Below, one piece after another: positions 1 through 6,395 of a DNA stretch of 8,265 bases. Source of the DNA: a bacterium (GTDB taxonomy: Bacteria; Eremiobacterota; Eremiobacteria; Baltobacterales; Baltobacteraceae); the NCBI GenBank assembly GCA_021784715.1, contig JAJYHP010000069.1, forward strand, positions 1 to 8,265, read 5' to 3'. The notes beneath the pieces were generated by a model, which was not told where the DNA came from, ran no database searches, and worked only from the letters and a program-made list of their open reading frames with translations. Both the position numbers and the translations under genes were made by a program. Every line of letters starts with the position of its first letter. Position 1 is the stretch's first letter.

Positions 1-144
1 GCTCTGAATCCGCAGGCCGACGGCTCCGCCCTCCTCGGCCGCAAGTGCGAGCGCCGCGATGACGCCGGGGTCGTCGAGCGCGCTCCCCGATTTCGCCTGC
101 ACCGAGACGATGAGGCCACCGCGAATGGCGTCGAGCGGGTTCAT
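1..144 (-). CDS. nanE: N-acetylmannosamine-6-phosphate 2-epimerase, N-terminal part (cut by window edge)
   Basis: Only the first 48 codons are present; the gene runs off the left edge. The protein starts MNPLDAIRGGLIVSVQ and continues through SGSALDDP, then a helix rich in Ala/Glu and the strand AVGLRIQS. This matches the start of the NanE TIM barrel, where family members read GGLIVSCQ, a PGSPLD-like loop, and an AVAVRIEG-like strand. Gln16 and Arg45 are kept; the Cys usually before the Gln is Val15 here. NanE converts ManNAc-6-phosphate to GlcNAc-6-phosphate in the cytosol during sialic acid and amino-sugar catabolism. The ATG at 144-142 overlaps the stop of the kinase gene (ATGA), so translation is probably coupled. 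The kinase next door could supply its substrate. The active-site Lys and Glu lie outside the window, so catalytic integrity cannot be judged. Confidence 0.85.
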   Translation of the reverse strand, partial: MNPLDAIRGGLIVSVQAKSGSALDDPGVIAALALAAEEGGAVGLRIQS

Positions 145-1064
145 CGCTCGCTCAATTCCGGCGCGGCGATCCCCGCCTCGGCGAAGGCGAGCAGCGCGGC
201 GCCGAGCGCACCGTCGTAGAGCGCTCGCCGAAGACGCGCTCCGGCAACGTGCGAACGCAATGCGCCGCGCAAAGCCCGCGCAAAACGTGGATCCTCGCCG
301 AGCCCGCCGAGCAACGCCACAAATGGGGCGTGCAAACGCGCGCGCCGCGCGGCCGTGCGAATCTGTTCGGCGAGCGCGCTCGCGTGGGCGAGCACCAGGG
401 TGCGAGCGGGACGATCGCCCTCTTGTGCCCGCGCGAGTATCGCCGGTGCGAGCGCAGCGATCTCCGCCCGTGCAAGCTCGCCGTCGTAGAATCGTCGCGC
501 GCACTCCGCTGCAGCGCAGCCGAAGTGCCGCTCGACGGCGACGAGCAAGCCGCTTGCACGTCGCGCGTCGGCTGCAACGAGCGCCGCCCGCAGGGCATCG
601 CGGGCGAGGCCGAACGCCGAGCCGTCGTCGCCGAAAAGATAGCCGTGCGCGCCGACCCGTATCTCGACCCCAGCTCGCGCCCGCGCCACGACGACCGACC
701 CCGTCCCGGCGATCGCCGCGATCCCCGGTTCGCCGCCGTGCGCCCCGGCGAGTGCGTTCTCCGAATCGTGGGTGTAGCGGAGATGGCGGGCGGCGATCCG
801 CGGGGCTCGCCCGCGCAGGCGCCCGTCGAAGCCGCTGATCCCGACGACCGCGCTCTCGATCCGCGTCGATGCCGGCAACCCCGCTCGGCGGATCGCCGTC
901 GCGAGCGCCGTTTCAACGGCCTCGCGTAGCCGCGTCGAGGTCGCCCCGAGCCCCAATTCGTCGCCGGCTCCGCCGCTCGCGCGGGCGAGAACCAGACCGC
1001 GTTCGTCGACGAGGGCGGCTTTCGTCGCACTCTGCCCGACATCGATCCCGGCGAAAAGGCGCAT
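141..1064 (-). CDS. BadF/BadG/BcrA/BcrD-family ATPase, probable N-acetylhexosamine kinase (GlcNAc/ManNAc kinase)
   Basis: This 307-residue ASKHA-fold protein has the size of bacterial and eukaryotic GlcNAc kinases. The phosphate-1 loop is GIDVGQSATKAAL (residues 6-18). GISGFDG follows at 75-81, the region HDSENALAGA at 99-108 carries the likely catalytic base Asp100, and phosphate-2 is AIAGTGSVV (117-125). GDDGSAFGLA (145-154) and the adenosine-region glycines ALLGGLG (250-256) complete the fold. The family phosphorylates N-acetylglucosamine or related sugars with ATP; sitting directly before nanE, ManNAc is an equally good substrate, in which case it would stand in for the usual ROK-type NanK. 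The ATG at 1064 is 11 bases past the upstream stop. An in-frame TTG at 1079, overlapping that stop as TTGA, would add five residues and cannot be excluded. An open frame reaching further upstream is only a shadow of the neighbouring gene. Exact sugar specificity is not visible. Confidence 0.85.
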   Translation of the reverse strand: MRLFAGIDVGQSATKAALVDERGLVLARASGGAGDELGLGATSTRLREAVETALATAIRRAGLPASTRIESAVVGISGFDGRLRGRAPRIAARHLRYTHDSENALAGAHGGEPGIAAIAGTGSVVVARARAGVEIRVGAHGYLFGDDGSAFGLARDALRAALVAADARRASGLLVAVERHFGCAAAECARRFYDGELARAEIAALAPAILARAQEGDRPARTLVLAHASALAEQIRTAARRARLHAPFVALLGGLGEDPRFARALRGALRSHVAGARLRRALYDGALGAALLAFAEAGIAAPELSER

Positions 1065-1075
1065 CGCTTTCGGCG

Positions 1076-1378
1076 TCAATCGATAGCAAGCAACGATCGC
1101 GCGTACTCGTTCGCTGCAAATTCGCGGGTCGCGCGATTCTCCAGCCGAGCGACCTCGTTGGTTCGCTCGCGGTGATGGTAGAGCTCGTGCCCGACCGCGA
1201 GCGAGATGAACTCGCCGAGCTCCGATGAGGGTAAGTGCTCCGCGATTCGCAGGTTCACGCGAATCGTCGGCCCCTGCGGATCGTACTCCGAACGTAATTC
1301 GTCGACGCCCCATTCCCCGAGATCGGCGAACTCCACGGCGACTCCAAGCGCTCGCGCGCGGCGCAGTGCTTCACTCAT
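1076..1378 (-). CDS. Small HExxH metalloprotease-like protein (ImmA/IrrE-type minigluzincin)
   Basis: A complete 100-residue protein. HELYH at 64-68 is a zinc-binding HExxH motif (His64, Glu65, His68). The segment REFAANEYARSLL (85-97) resembles the third-ligand helix of ImmA/IrrE peptidases (E..AN.FA..LL), making Glu86 the likely third zinc ligand. No signal peptide or membrane segment is visible, so it should act in the cytosol. ImmA/IrrE proteins are usually larger and often cut or derepress HTH regulators in phage, mobile-element or stress circuits; this one lacks a fused or adjacent HTH domain and is the size of the stand-alone minigluzincins. Its ATG overlaps the oxidoreductase stop (ATGA) and a good Shine-Dalgarno (GGGGAG, 1392-1387) lies 8 bases before it, inside the oxidoreductase's last codons. 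Substrate unknown. The family assignment rests on the motifs only. Confidence 0.75.
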   Translation of the reverse strand: MSEALRRARALGVAVEFADLGEWGVDELRSEYDPQGPTIRVNLRIAEHLPSSELGEFISLAVGHELYHHRERTNEVARLENRATREFAANEYARSLLAID

Positions 1379-2727
1379 TCTTTACGCTCCCCCAAGTCGA
1401 CTCCATCGTTTTGTAACGCAGCGCGAAGCGCGAAGATATCGATATCTCCGACCGAACGCGCGCTGTTCTTCGCTATCGCGGCGGCAGTTCCGGCTGCCTG
1501 CCCCAGCGTCATGACGGTCGGCGTTAAACGCGCCGACGCCAACGCTTCGTGCGTCGTGGAAATGCAGCGGCCGGCGACCAACAAACCTTCGGCACGTTCG
1601 GGAACGAGGCAACGGAAGGGAATCTCGTACGCTCCTCCCGGAGCGACGCGATGCGTGGTCGTTCCGATACCCGACGGATCGTGAATATCGATCGGATAGG
1701 CGCTTCGCGCGACGGCGTCGGGGAAGCGGCGAGCCGAGAGCACGTCATCGCGGGTGAGGGTATAACGACCGACGATGCGCCGCGACTCGCGGATCCCGAC
1801 TTGCGCTCCGCTGGCGAGAATACGCGCGCGTTCGAAACCCGGAACGTATTTGTTAAAAAAACGAATCAGCTCCAAGGCTTGACGACGCCCCTCGATCTCG
1901 GCCCGCGTCAGATCGAAAGCGTCGAGCGGATCGACATCGAGCACGCGCGACATATTCACCGTCATTTCATCGGGATACGGCGATGCAAAGAGCGAGACGA
2001 TATCGCGAGGAATCGTTACGTCGCCGCGTTCGCGCGCGAGGTTCCAGAGCTCCCAGAGCCCGGCGATCGCCGAGAGATTCTCGGGGCGAAGATCGGCGAC
2101 CGGCAACGAACTGCGGATTTGGTCGGGATGTGCGCGCAGATAGGCGGCGAGCGCCTCGCCGTCGACCGGGCCGATTCGCAGCATCAAACTCGCGGGCTGC
2201 ACGCGTCCGCGTTCGTCGCCGCGGCGAGTCGCCGCCCCGGCGGAATGCGCGACGAGCGCGTCGGCGGTAGCGTCGATCGTCGTCGTCCCGAAAAACTCGA
2301 GCTCGCCGCCGATCGTCGCGACGCGCACGCCGAGCGTGCGCTCTCCCTCGCAGATCGCGGCGAGAAACCACGCATGCAAGAGCAGCGTCACGCCGGCTTC
2401 GGCCATGAGTTCGACGAGTAACGCTTTATGAAGCTCGGGATCGAACGGCGTGATCGTCGCGACATAATCGGAGCTATCGTGCCGGTGCCCCGGCGAGCCG
2501 CCCATCGCCGTCAAGCGCTCGACGATCTCCTGAGCGATCCCGCCGACGATTCGGCTTTCACCGGAGTGAAAGGTCATCCACGGGCCGACCATCGCCGCGG
2601 TCGCCGTTCCCCCGAGGAAGCCGTAGCGTTCGATCAGCAGCGTCCGGGCACCATGCCGGGCCGAGGCGATCGCGGCGGCACAGCCCGCATTCCCGCCGCC
2701 GACGACGATGGTATCGAAGGGCTCCAT
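1375..2727 (-). CDS. FAD-dependent oxidoreductase (FAD_oxidored, PF12831-like)
   Basis: A 450-residue flavoprotein. The N-terminal Rossmann dinucleotide motif is VVGGGNAGCAAA (residues 8-19, GxGxxG = Gly10, Gly12, Gly15), ending in the ribose-binding acid Glu33, followed by GFLGGTAT (36-43). The C-terminal FAD segment GLLVAGRCIS (from 381) leads into a helix that ends TLGQAAGTAAAIA. In between, GIRESRRIVGRYTL and YPIDIHDPSGIG are typical of the PF12831 group. These enzymes are often annotated only as FAD-dependent oxidoreductases and occur in carbohydrate-utilisation loci; the substrate is not known. It is the first gene of the minus-strand operon containing an amino-sugar kinase and nanE, so an amino sugar or a derivative is a reasonable guess. 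I chose the ATG at 2727 because it starts MEPFDTIVVGGG, right before the Rossmann strand; a TTG at 2799 would add 24 residues unlike the family. A weak Shine-Dalgarno (GGGAA, 2742-2738) lies 10 bases before it. Confidence 0.85.
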   Translation of the reverse strand: MEPFDTIVVGGGNAGCAAAIASARHGARTLLIERYGFLGGTATAAMVGPWMTFHSGESRIVGGIAQEIVERLTAMGGSPGHRHDSSDYVATITPFDPELHKALLVELMAEAGVTLLLHAWFLAAICEGERTLGVRVATIGGELEFFGTTTIDATADALVAHSAGAATRRGDERGRVQPASLMLRIGPVDGEALAAYLRAHPDQIRSSLPVADLRPENLSAIAGLWELWNLARERGDVTIPRDIVSLFASPYPDEMTVNMSRVLDVDPLDAFDLTRAEIEGRRQALELIRFFNKYVPGFERARILASGAQVGIRESRRIVGRYTLTRDDVLSARRFPDAVARSAYPIDIHDPSGIGTTTHRVAPGGAYEIPFRCLVPERAEGLLVAGRCISTTHEALASARLTPTVMTLGQAAGTAAAIAKNSARSVGDIDIFALRAALQNDGVDLGERKE

Positions 2728-2782
2728 CGCCCGGAAGTTCCCAGCTCGGGGCTCGCTCCCTGGCACCGAGCTCCGCCGGGCG
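2728..2782. repeat. Nested inverted repeats in the divergent intergenic region
   Basis: Two perfect 7-base inverted repeats are nested. The outer pair is CGCCCGG (2728-2734) with CCGGGCG (2776-2782); the inner pair is AGCTCGG (2743-2749) with CCGAGCT (2766-2772) around a 16-base loop. In a minus-strand transcript they would fold directly before the oxidoreductase ATG, leaving the weak Shine-Dalgarno GGGAA in the unpaired stretch between the stems. They could be a leader structure or an operator for the divergent genes. In GC-rich DNA some such pairing arises by chance, so function is unproven. Confidence 0.35.
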
Positions 2783-2818
2783 AAGAAAAACAAGGGCAAT
2801 GCGCCTCGAACGGGTATT

Positions 2819-2823
2819 GAGGG
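2819..2823 (+). promoter_or_regulatory. Ribosome binding site of the permease gene
   Basis: GAGGG, within TTGAGGG, lies five bases before the ATG at 2829. It decides the start in favour of 2829 over the in-frame ATG at 2799, which has no comparable site and would add ten residues (MRLERVLRAF) not expected of the family. I could not identify a convincing -35/-10 promoter pair in the 100-base divergent region; the only AT-rich patch is 2783-2793. Confidence 0.65.
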
Positions 2824-2828
2824 CCTTC

Positions 2829-4295
2829 ATGCTGCTACAACGAGTCAAGCCGCTCTCGCGCCTATTGGCCGAGGCAGGCGACCAAAAACACGCTCTCAAG
2901 AAAACACTCGGCCCCGGCGCGCTGACCGCGATGGGTATCGGTGCCATTATCGGCACCGGTATTTTCGTCTTGACCGGCGTCGCCTCGGCGAAGTACTCCG
3001 GGCCTGCGCTCACCGTCTCGTTCATCATCGCCGGCATCGTGAGCGCCTTCGCTGCTCTCTGTTACTCCGAGGTCGCAAGCCGCGTGCCGATCGCCGGAAG
3101 CGCCTACACCTTTGCCTACGCATCGCTCGGCGAATTTGTCGCCTGGATCATCGGTTGGGATCTCGTCTTAGAGTACGCGCTCGGCGCCGCAACGGTCAGT
3201 ATCGGCTGGTCGGGTTACTTTACGAATTTCCTCAGCCACTTCGGCATCAACATTCCTGCCGCATGGCAACATAACTATTGGGATACCGGGCCGTCGGGCG
3301 AGCCGATTCACGGCATCATGAATCTACCCGCGTTTTTGATTATTTGCCTCATCGGCATTCTGCTTATTCGCGGCACGCGCGAATCGGCGGTCGTGAATTC
3401 GATTATCGTCACCATCAAGGTGGCGATCGTCCTCTTCTTTATCGGCGTCGGTTTCGCGCATATCAACACCGGGAATTGGGTGCCGTACTTCCCCTTCGGC
3501 TGGGGCGGCACGCTCTTCGGCGCGTTCTTCGTCTTCTTCGCCTACATCGGGTTCGACGCGGTCTCGACCGCCGCCGAAGAGGCGAAGAATCCGCAGCGCG
3601 ACATGCCGATCGCTATCGTCGGCAGCCTCGCAATCTGCACCGTTCTCTATATTATCGTTGCGGCGATTCTGACCGGGATGGTGAAATACACGCACCTCAA
3701 CGTTCCGCAGCCGGTCGCCTTTGCCGTCGAACAAGTCGGCCTTCCCGGCTGGATGAGCCTCGTCATCTCGATCGGCGCGATCGCCGGCCTTACCACCGTG
3801 CTGCTCGTCATGATGTACGGACAGACGCGCGTCTTCTTCGCGATGTCACGTGACGGATTATTGCCGGCGGTCTTCTCGAAGATCCATCCGACGCTGCGCA
3901 CGCCTGCAACCTCGACCGCGATGTTTACCGTGTTCATCGCGCTTATCGCCGCGTTCACGCCGATCTCGGTTGTCGGATCGCTGACGAATATGGGAACGCT
4001 CGCAGCGTTCGTCCTGGTTTCGATCTCGGTGCCGATCCTGCGCAAGCTCTATCCTGAAGCGAAGGGCTTCTCGGTACCGTTCGGACCCTATATCGTGCCG
4101 ATCACCTCCGCCGTGCTCGCAACGTTGCTATTGCTGGCACCGTTCGTCGACACGACGGTCCCCCGTATCCTCGGGCTTCCGTTGCCATGGTTCGGGTTCA
4201 TCGTGTGGTTGATCGTCGGGCTCGGGGTCTACTTCCTCTACGGACGCTCCCACAGCCACGTCGGCATCAACGAGGCATCGAGGCCGAACGCGTAA
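2829..4295 (+). CDS. APC-superfamily amino acid permease (cationic amino acid transporter-like)
   Basis: A 488-residue integral membrane protein with about 12 hydrophobic segments, the first near residues 33-52 and the last near 452-472. The N terminus (RLLAEAGDQKHALKKTLGP) and the TM1 motif GIGAIIGTGIFVLTG (36-50) are typical of bacterial YfnA/CAT-type permeases, where the unwound GTG segment binds the substrate backbone. Further marks are SGPALTVSFIIAGI, VPIAGSAYTFAYASLGE (87-102), the TM6 region FAYIGFDAVSTAAEEAKNPQRD (split here at 237-258), and GQTRVFFAMSRDGLLP (331-346). It should import amino acids by proton symport or exchange; specificity cannot be read. It is transcribed alone on the plus strand, divergent from the oxidoreductase operon and convergent with the HyuA gene, 27 bases away. 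Its nearness to a dipeptidase and a HyuA-like protein suggests peptide or amino acid scavenging, by inference. Confidence 0.92.
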   Translation: MLLQRVKPLSRLLAEAGDQKHALKKTLGPGALTAMGIGAIIGTGIFVLTGVASAKYSGPALTVSFIIAGIVSAFAALCYSEVASRVPIAGSAYTFAYASLGEFVAWIIGWDLVLEYALGAATVSIGWSGYFTNFLSHFGINIPAAWQHNYWDTGPSGEPIHGIMNLPAFLIICLIGILLIRGTRESAVVNSIIVTIKVAIVLFFIGVGFAHINTGNWVPYFPFGWGGTLFGAFFVFFAYIGFDAVSTAAEEAKNPQRDMPIAIVGSLAICTVLYIIVAAILTGMVKYTHLNVPQPVAFAVEQVGLPGWMSLVISIGAIAGLTTVLLVMMYGQTRVFFAMSRDGLLPAVFSKIHPTLRTPATSTAMFTVFIALIAAFTPISVVGSLTNMGTLAAFVLVSISVPILRKLYPEAKGFSVPFGPYIVPITSAVLATLLLLAPFVDTTVPRILGLPLPWFGFIVWLIVGLGVYFLYGRSHSHVGINEASRPNA

Positions 4296-4306
4296 CCGCG
4301 CCGGTT
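4294..4306. terminator. Short hairpin between convergent genes, possible weak terminator
   Basis: AACCG (4294-4298), loop CGC, CGGTT (4302-4306) form a perfect five-base-pair stem that begins in the permease stop codon, inside the small gap between the convergent permease and HyuA genes. No T-run follows on either strand, so it is not a classic intrinsic terminator. Termination here may be Rho-dependent or absent. Confidence 0.2.
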
Positions 4307-4322
4307 CTTCGTACGCGCCGAG

Positions 4323-6395
4323 TTAGACGCTCTCGGCGCGCACGAACACCAGCGTCACTCGCTCGTCGCGGTCGCATCCGCGAAGATCCTCGCCGAGCAA
4401 CGCAACGATCCGCTCCGCGTCGGCAAAGCCGCGCAACTCCGAGATCCGCCCGCGTCGCAGAAGGTAGAGATCGGGCAATCGCCGTCCGACATCGCCGAAG
4501 CGTGCGAGAAGTTCGATCCCTGCGCTTGCATATCGCTCGATCTCCGCGACGCGCGCGCGCACCAGACGAGCGAAAGGGGTCGCAAGCCGTACGACGCCGC
4601 CGGTATCGACGACGCGCAGATTTTTCTCATAACGAAAGCCGAGAAGTTCCTCGCCGAGATCGATCCGTTCGAGCCTCTCGACCGAGACGCCGAGACTCAC
4701 CGCAGCCGTCTTCGCGCGCTCTGCCTCACCGATTTGCACGCGCGCGGCAACCGCTCCACCGACCGCGCCGCCCGCCGTGGCGATAACCCGGTTACGAATT
4801 GGATCGATCGCGATATCGACCTCGATACTCGCTGGGTCGGCGCCGTTTGCAATCGCCCGGTCGCCGACCTCGCGCCGCAAGCGCGCGAGTTGTTCGACGC
4901 TGGGATCGACGATCTGTCGCTCGATGCTATCGCGCACGAGTGCGAGCGCGACGCCGACCGGAGAGATCACTTCGTGATCGCGTGCGATCCGGAAGCGCAG
5001 ATTCATCGAGCGCGCGAGATGCGGCACGAGCGCGCGCGCCGCACCGCCGCCGCCGACGAGTTCGAGGAGATGTGGATCGAGCCCGTACTCGGCGATGAGA
5101 GCGCGCACGGTCGGAGCGAGGCGTTCGCAGGCGCGCTCGAGAATCGCGGTCGCGAGTCGTTCCGGTGCCAAATCGTGTGCGGCGGCGGCGAGCGCGAACG
5201 CATGGCGTAGGGCGGCGTCGTTCCCGCGCCCGAACGCGCCGTCGGGAATCTCGCCGAGAAAGTTCGCAGCGCAGCTCGGCGTCAGCGCGATATCGTTTCC
5301 CGCGGCGCTCCGCAGCGCGAGAATCTCGCCCTCGGCGACGCGAGCGTCGCGCAGTTCTTCGGAACTACAGAAGGCCGCATAACGATAGCCGGCGATATGC
5401 GCGCTACGCGGACCGACCGCCGCGACGCCGGCGGCATTCATGCGCACCAGGCTTCCCCCGGCGATTCCCAACGTGCGCACGTCGAGCGTTTGTAGCAACA
5501 GACGGTGCGTCCCTATCCTTCCCGGACGCATCTGCGCGCGTCCGCTCCGAATGACCGAGCAGTCGGAGCTCGTTCCGCCGACCTCGATAAAAATCGCGTC
5601 GGTAACGTTTTCGTGGAGCAACGCCCCGGCGATCCCCGCCGCGGGGCCCGACAAGAGCGTCGCGAGTGGACGCCGTTCGATCTCATCGATCGCCATCACG
5701 CCGCCGTCGCTGCGCATCACCATCAACGGAGCGCCGATTCCCGCCGCCGTCACCGCCTGCGTCGTGCTGCGCGCCGATCGCAACATGCGCGGCAGCAATG
5801 CGGCGTTGAACGCCGCCGTGCGCGTACGCGCGCGCAGGCCGTAGAGCGAACTCGCATCGCTCCCCGTGGTCGCAGGGAGCGTGAGCTCGCGCGCGATCTC
5901 GGCGGCACGCCGCTCGCCGGCGCGTCGATCGACGCCGAACGCGCGCGTCACCGCGAGCGCCTCGATTCCGCATTCGCGCTGCAACGACGCAATGCACGCT
6001 CGCTGCGCGCGCTCGTCGTCGGCGTCGGCAAAAGCCGCCGCGAGCGCGAAGGTACGATCGCCTGCCACGAGCGACGGAATACGCATCTGCATGCGAGCGA
6101 GCGTTCCGGAGCCGTCGGTCAGGCCGAGAATACCGACGCGTGCGAGATCGCCTTCGAGCAATGCGTTCGTCGCCTGCGTCGTCGAATGCGCGACAAACGC
6201 GATCTGCGCCGGGTCGATGCCGGTCGCAAGCAGGCGTTCGATGCTCTCGCGGATGCCGCTTGCGACACCATCGGAGGCGGTATGCGTCGTCGGAACTTTC
6301 ACGCGCGCGACGACGGTGCGCTCCCGTGGATCGATTGCAACGGCGTCGGTAAACGTTCCGCCGACGTCGATGCCGACGCGAAGCGGGGTTAGCGT
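4323..6395 (-). CDS. HyuA-like hydantoinase/oxoprolinase family protein (ASKHA ATPase), divergent clade, non-standard start
   Basis: About 690 residues, the usual HyuA length. With the start at 6395, the phosphate-1 motif GIDVGGTFTDAV is at residues 8-19, HSTTQATNALLEGD at 70-83, RSDGGVM at 228-234, LLSGPAAGIAGA at 247-258, IEVGGTSSDCSVI at 270-282, DVRTLGIAGGSL at 305-316 and LVGGGGAARALVP at 446-458. Order is Hydant_A_N, Hydantoinase_A, then a C-terminal domain. The family hydrolyses hydantoins or 5-oxoproline, or carboxylates ketones, with ATP, usually with HyuB; no hyuB is in view. GPRSAHIAGYRYA (328-340) replaces the common GPESAGA.PGPACYG segment, so the substrate may differ. The frame has no ATG, GTG or TTG before the ATP motif; the first, GTG at 6302, would delete it. 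ACG at 6395 is my best guess: weak GAGAG 8 bases before, and 7-base overlap with the M20 gene. The start is uncertain, the family is not. Confidence 0.85.
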   Translation of the reverse strand, partial: TLTPLRVGIDVGGTFTDAVAIDPRERTVVARVKVPTTHTASDGVASGIRESIERLLATGIDPAQIAFVAHSTTQATNALLEGDLARVGILGLTDGSGTLARMQMRIPSLVAGDRTFALAAAFADADDERAQRACIASLQRECGIEALAVTRAFGVDRRAGERRAAEIARELTLPATTGSDASSLYGLRARTRTAAFNAALLPRMLRSARSTTQAVTAAGIGAPLMVMRSDGGVMAIDEIERRPLATLLSGPAAGIAGALLHENVTDAIFIEVGGTSSDCSVIRSGRAQMRPGRIGTHRLLLQTLDVRTLGIAGGSLVRMNAAGVAAVGPRSAHIAGYRYAAFCSSEELRDARVAEGEILALRSAAGNDIALTPSCAANFLGEIPDGAFGRGNDAALRHAFALAAAAHDLAPERLATAILERACERLAPTVRALIAEYGLDPHLLELVGGGGAARALVPHLARSMNLRFRIARDHEVISPVGVALALVRDSIERQIVDPSVEQLARLRREVGDRAIANGADPASIEVDIAIDPIRNRVIATAGGAVGGAVAARVQIGEAERAKTAAVSLGVSVERLERIDLGEELLGFRYEKNLRVVDTGGVVRLATPFARLVRARVAEIERYASAGIELLARFGDVGRRLPDLYLLRRGRISELRGFADAERIVALLGEDLRGCDRDERVTLVFVRAESV

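Noticed and set aside
59..838. Long plus-strand open frame of 259 codons
   Set aside because: It is antisense to the kinase and nanE and is Arg/Ala/Pro-rich with no domain, as expected for a shadow frame in GC-rich DNA.
1065..1313. 83-codon upstream extension of the kinase
   Set aside because: It overlaps the mini-metalloprotease gene almost entirely and has no similarity to the ATPase family; the ASKHA fold begins at the ATG at 1064.
1076..1378. Toxin-antitoxin or defence module around the ImmA/IrrE-like gene
   Set aside because: No HTH antitoxin, toxin, phage or mobile-element gene is nearby; both neighbours are metabolic genes in the same coupled operon.
1434..1447. 14-base perfect palindrome AGATATCGATATCT
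   Set aside because: It lies inside the oxidoreductase coding region and follows from the repeated codons GAT ATC (Asp-Ile-Asp-Ile); no sign of a regulatory role.
1549..2421. 290-codon plus-strand frame opposite the oxidoreductase
   Set aside because: Low-complexity, Arg- and Asp-rich translation without recognisable motifs; the minus strand carries a clear FAD enzyme.
2799..2828. ATG at 2799 as the permease start
   Set aside because: The ATG at 2829 has a GAGGG site five bases before it and gives the family-typical N terminus.
5505..6392. 295-codon plus-strand frame opposite HyuA
   Set aside because: Arg-rich shadow translation; HyuA motifs run through the whole opposite strand.
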